From contig DATCXZ010000054.1 in NCBI GenBank assembly GCA_036570545.1, positions 1 to 64,000 of the forward strand: a stretch of DNA of 64,000 bases, in the 5' to 3' direction. The translations under genes and the position numbers were made by a program. The notes below the pieces were generated by a model. That model ran no database searches. It was given only the letters and a program-made list of their open reading frames with translations, and was not told the DNA's origin. This document shows, piece after piece, positions 60,532 through 64,000 of the stretch (its first letter is position 1; every line of letters starts with the position of its first letter). The stretch comes from Pelagibius sp036570545. Its GTDB lineage: Bacteria; Pseudomonadota; Alphaproteobacteria; Kiloniellales; Kiloniellaceae.

Positions 60532-63500
60532 ATGCGGGTTGCGCGTCGTTTCACGGAAGCTGGCACCGAAGTTTACGACAGGATCGAGTTCCGCCGGACC
60601 TCGAGCGAGATCCGTAACCCCGACGGTTCCCTGGTATTCCGCGCCGAGGACATCGAGGTGCCGAGCTCCTGGTCGCAGGTGGCCTGCGACGTCCTCGCCC
60701 AGAAGTATTTCCGCAAGCGCGGCCTGCCGCTGAAGTCCCGGCGCGTGCCGGAGGACAACGTGCCGGCGTGGCTGTGGCGCTCAGCGCCCGACCATGAGGC
60801 CATGGCCGACATCGCCGAGGACGAGCGCTTCATCGGTGAGACTTCGGCCAAGCAGGTGTTCCACCGCATGGCCGGCACCTGGACCTATTGGGGCTGGAAG
60901 GGCGGCTATTTCGATGCCGAGGAGGACGCCCGCGCCTACTACGACGAGATGCGCTATATGCTGGCACGCCAGATGGGCGCGCCGAACTCGCCGCAGTGGT
61001 TCAACACCGGGCTGCACTGGGCCTACGGCATCGACGGCCCGAGTCAGGGCCACCACTACGTCGACTTCTCGACCGGCAAGCTGACGCGCTCCGCCAGCGC
61101 CTACGAGCACCCGCAGCCGCACGCCTGCTTCATCCAGTCGGTCGGCGACGATCTGGTGAACGAGAACGGCATCATGGACCTCTGGGTGCGCGAGGCGCGC
61201 CTGTTCAAGTACGGCTCCGGCACCGGCACCAACTTCTCCGCCCTGCGCGGCGAGGGCGAGTCGCTATCGGGCGGCGGCCGATCCTCCGGCCTGATGTCGT
61301 TCCTGAAGATCGGCGACCGCGCCGCCGGCGCCATCAAGTCTGGCGGCACCACGCGGCGCGCCGCCAAGATGGTGACCGTGGACCTCGACCACCCGGACAT
61401 CGAGGCCTACATCGACTGGAAGGTGGTCGAGGAGCAGAAGGTGGCAGCGCTGGTCACCGGCTCCAAGCTGTGCGACCGCCATCTCAACACCATCATGCGC
61501 ACCTGCCACGATTTCCGGGCTGCCGAGGGCTCCGAGCAGACCGACGCCTTCGATCCCAAGCGCAACTTCGCGCTGCGCGCCGCGATGAAGGCTGCGCGCG
61601 CCGCCCTGGTGCCGGAGAACTACATCGCCCGCGTGGTGCAGTTCGCCAAGCAGGGCTACACCTCGATCGACTTCAAGACCTACGACAGCGATTGGGATTC
61701 CGACGCCTACCTCACGGTATCCGGCCAGAACTCCAACAACTCGGTGCGGGTGCCCAACGCCTTCATCGAGGCGGTGCTGAACGACGACTCCTGGAGCCTG
61801 ATCCGGCGCACCGACGGGCGCGTGCACAAGAAGGTGAAGGCGCGCGACCTGTGGGACCGCATCTCCTACGCCGCCTGGTCCTGCGCCGATCCCGGCATGC
61901 AGTACGACACCACCATTAACGAGTGGCACACCTGCCCCGCCTCCGGGCGCATCAACGGCTCCAATCCCTGCTCGGAGTACATGTTCCTCGACGACACCGC
62001 CTGCAACCTGGCGTCGCTGAACCTCATGGCATTCCGCCGCGGCAGCGCCGGCGGCTTCGACATCGAGGCCTACGAGCATGCGGTCAGGCTGTGGACCCTG
62101 ACGCTCGAGATCGCGGTGCTGATGGCGCAGTTCCCCTCTGCGGAGATCGCGCAGCGCTCCTACGACTTCCGCACCCTCGGCCTCGGCTATGCCAACATCG
62201 GGGGCCTGCTGATGGCATCCGGCGTGCCCTACGACTCCGACGAGGGCCGCGCGCTGACGGCGGCGTTCACCGCCATCATGACCGGCGTCGCCTACGCGAC
62301 CTCGGCCGAGATGGCCGAGGAGCTGGGCGCCTTCCCGCGCCACGGCGAGAACGCCGACCTCATGCTGCGGGTCATCCGCAACCACCGCCGCGCCGCCTAC
62401 GGCCAGCGCGCCAGCTACGAGGAGCTCTCCATCGCGCCGGTGCCGCTGGAGGCGCGCGACTGCCCCGACAAGGCGCTGGTCAAGGCGGCCAAGGCGGCCT
62501 GGGACAAGGCGCTGAAGCTCGGCGAGAAGCACGGCTTCCGCAATGCCCAGACCACGGTGATCGCGCCGACCGGCACCATCGGCCTGGTGATGGACTGCGA
62601 CACCACCGGCATCGAGCCCGACTTCGCCATCGTGAAGTTCAAGAAGCTCGCCGGCGGCGGCTACTTCAAGATCATCAACCGCGCGGTGCCGGAGGCGCTG
62701 CGCACCCTCGGCTACGGCGAGGGCGAGATCGAGGCGATCATCCGCCACGCGGTCGGCCACGGCACTCTCGAGAACGCGCCCGGCGTGAACCATGATCGCC
62801 TCAAGGCCAAGGGCTTCACCGAGTCCGCGCTGCAGGCGCTGGAGGCCGGCCTCGCCAGCGCCTTCGACGTGAAGTTCGCCTTCAACAAGTGGACCCTTGG
62901 CGACGAGTTCTGCACCAAGGCGCTCGGCTTCTCCCGCGCCGAGATGGAGGACGTCTCCTTCGACATGCTGGCCGCCCTCGGCTTCACCAAGGAGGAGATC
63001 GACACCGCCAACGCCTACTGCTGCGGCGCCATGGCGCTGGAAGGCGCGCCGGGCCTGAAGGAGGAGCATCTGGCGGTGTTCGACTGCGCCAGCCCCTGCG
63101 GGCGGCACGGCAAGCGCTACCTCTCGGTGGACAGCCACATCCGCATGATGGCGGCGGCGCAGCCCTTCATCTCCGGCGCCATCTCCAAGACCATCAACAT
63201 GCCGAACGCGGCCACGGTAGAGGACTGCAAGGACGCCTACATGCTGTCGTGGCGCCTGGGCTTGAAGGCCAATGCGCTCTACCGCGACGGCTCCAAACTG
63301 TCGCAGCCGCTGGCCTCCAGCATCCTCGACGACATCGCCGACGATGACGACGACGAGGCGGAGAGCCTTGCCGGGAAGGTCGCGGCGGCCAGCCAGCCGG
63401 AGCGCGCCCAGATCGTCGCCGAGCGCATCATCGAGCGCATCATCGAGCGCAGCCAGGGCCGCAAGCGCCTGCCGCAGCGCCGCAAGGGCTACACCCAGAA

Positions 63501-64000
63501 GGCCATCGTCGGCGGCCACAAGGTCTACCTGCGCACCGGCGAATACGAGGACGGCGCGGTCGGCGAGATCTTCATCGACATGCACAAGGAAGGCGCCGCC
63601 TTCCGCAGCCTGATGAACAACTTCGCCATCGCCATCTCGATCGGCCTGCAGTACGGCGTGCCGCTTGAAGAGTACGTCGAGGCCTACACTTTCACGCGTT
63701 TCGAACCCTCGGGCATGGTGGACGGCAACGACGCCATCAAGATGGCGACATCCGTGCTCGACTACATCTTCCGGGAGCTTGCGATCTCCTACCTCGGCCG
63801 CAACGACCTGGCCCACGTGGAGCCGGCGGACATCACGCCGGACAGCCTGGGCACCGGCGACGGCCAGGGCGACCTGCCGGGCTCGGCGGTCGCGGAGACG
63901 ATGCGCCGCTTCGCCTCCAAGGGCTACGTGCGCAACCAGCTTCTGGTCGTGAACGGCGGCGCCGCCAACGGGACCACGGGCATGAGTGTGGGGACTGTCA
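60532..64000 (+). CDS. nrdJ: Adenosylcobalamin-dependent ribonucleotide reductase (class II), 5' part
   Basis: The gene runs off the right edge; 1156 codons are seen. It reduces ribonucleotides to deoxyribonucleotides with vitamin B12. Visible marks are the HACFIQS cysteine early in the chain, NPCSE at residues 478-482 (active-site loop), APTGTIGLVMDCDTTG in the barrel and DDDDDE-rich insertions near residue 940 (SILDDIADDDDDEAE). The ATG at 60532 has GGAG 8 bp upstream. Both a CtrA-like site and NrdR-box candidates precede it. The long antisense reading frames in this gene are GC-rich shadows. Confidence 0.95.
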   Translation, partial: MRVARRFTEAGTEVYDRIEFRRTSSEIRNPDGSLVFRAEDIEVPSSWSQVACDVLAQKYFRKRGLPLKSRRVPEDNVPAWLWRSAPDHEAMADIAEDERFIGETSAKQVFHRMAGTWTYWGWKGGYFDAEEDARAYYDEMRYMLARQMGAPNSPQWFNTGLHWAYGIDGPSQGHHYVDFSTGKLTRSASAYEHPQPHACFIQSVGDDLVNENGIMDLWVREARLFKYGSGTGTNFSALRGEGESLSGGGRSSGLMSFLKIGDRAAGAIKSGGTTRRAAKMVTVDLDHPDIEAYIDWKVVEEQKVAALVTGSKLCDRHLNTIMRTCHDFRAAEGSEQTDAFDPKRNFALRAAMKAARAALVPENYIARVVQFAKQGYTSIDFKTYDSDWDSDAYLTVSGQNSNNSVRVPNAFIEAVLNDDSWSLIRRTDGRVHKKVKARDLWDRISYAAWSCADPGMQYDTTINEWHTCPASGRINGSNPCSEYMFLDDTACNLASLNLMAFRRGSAGGFDIEAYEHAVRLWTLTLEIAVLMAQFPSAEIAQRSYDFRTLGLGYANIGGLLMASGVPYDSDEGRALTAAFTAIMTGVAYATSAEMAEELGAFPRHGENADLMLRVIRNHRRAAYGQRASYEELSIAPVPLEARDCPDKALVKAAKAAWDKALKLGEKHGFRNAQTTVIAPTGTIGLVMDCDTTGIEPDFAIVKFKKLAGGGYFKIINRAVPEALRTLGYGEGEIEAIIRHAVGHGTLENAPGVNHDRLKAKGFTESALQALEAGLASAFDVKFAFNKWTLGDEFCTKALGFSRAEMEDVSFDMLAALGFTKEEIDTANAYCCGAMALEGAPGLKEEHLAVFDCASPCGRHGKRYLSVDSHIRMMAAAQPFISGAISKTINMPNAATVEDCKDAYMLSWRLGLKANALYRDGSKLSQPLASSILDDIADDDDDEAESLAGKVAAASQPERAQIVAERIIERIIERSQGRKRLPQRRKGYTQKAIVGGHKVYLRTGEYEDGAVGEIFIDMHKEGAAFRSLMNNFAIAISIGLQYGVPLEEYVEAYTFTRFEPSGMVDGNDAIKMATSVLDYIFRELAISYLGRNDLAHVEPADITPDSLGTGDGQGDLPGSAVAETMRRFASKGYVRNQLLVVNGGAANGTTGMSVGTV

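Noticed and set aside
61264..63816. 850-codon minus-strand ORF antisense to nrdJ
   Set aside because: A shadow of the real nrdJ frame, rich in Val/Asp/Gly/Ala with no family features.
1..64000. tRNA, rRNA, CRISPR array, insertion sequence or prophage
   Set aside because: None found on reading either strand; the short repeats seen are only two to three copies and not CRISPR-like.

Overview
This is a high-GC alphaproteobacterial chromosome segment, most likely from a Rhodospirillales-like lineage. That is inferred from the class II (B12-dependent) ribonucleotide reductase at the right edge, a canonical CtrA-type site (TTAA-N7-TTAAC) upstream of it, and the overall gene styles; I cannot place it to species. 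Almost the whole window (about 1-58 kb) is one exosortase A (XrtA)/PEP-CTERM exopolysaccharide locus. The last 6 kb is ordinary chromosome: a conserved hypothetical, an EamA transporter and nrdJ.

Layout. 1-5.3 kb (+): 3' end of XrtA-associated hydrolase 2, hydrolase 1, a small membrane protein, two tandem PEP-CTERM/exosortase-associated acyltransferases, and a PEP-CTERM protein preceded by a near-perfect sigma-54 promoter and followed by a strong terminator. 5.3-13.6 kb: a VAO-type flavoenzyme and PrsT (-), then divergently the PrsK/PrsR two-component pair (+); PrsR is the sigma-54 activator expected to drive the PEP-CTERM promoter. 13.6-20.5 kb (-): two glycosyltransferases, the asparagine-synthase-like amidotransferase, GDP-mannose 6-dehydrogenase and a MurF-like ligase. 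20.7-33.8 kb: four ATP-grasp proteins, a large secreted beta-propeller/jelly-roll protein, a sulfotransferase, a glycosyltransferase, a polysaccharide deacetylase, an O-antigen-ligase-type protein and a 43-residue membrane ORF absent from simple gene calls. 33.8-40.1 kb (-): a toroid-fold protein, two sulfotransferases, a methyltransferase and a heparinase II/III-like protein, the last four linked by ATGA or GTGA overlaps. 40.3-44.9 kb (+): a lectin-like secreted protein, UDP-GlcNAc 2-epimerase, a Wzx-type flippase and a frameshifted glycosyltransferase. 44.9-52.8 kb (-): BY-kinase, chain-length determinant, two glycosyltransferases, the initiating phosphoglycosyltransferase and GalE. 53.2-58.2 kb (+): small membrane protein, outer-membrane export lipoprotein, mannose-1-phosphate guanylyltransferase, a cis-prenyltransferase, a cupin phosphomannose isomerase and a beta-helix protein.

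How it fits together (inference). ManC, the isomerase and AlgD give a route to GDP-mannuronate; GalE and WecB supply further sugars. The phosphoglycosyltransferase starts repeat units on a lipid carrier, which a dedicated cis-prenyltransferase may help supply. Glycosyltransferases, flippase, chain-length protein/kinase and export lipoprotein build and export the polymer. Three sulfotransferases, a methyltransferase, a deacetylase and lyase-like proteins would decorate or trim it. The least explained part is the group of four ATP-grasp proteins plus an orphan MurF-like ligase, which suggests amide or peptide decoration of the polymer or its carrier. The exosortase itself, and several usual XrtA partners, are not in the window and probably lie to the left.
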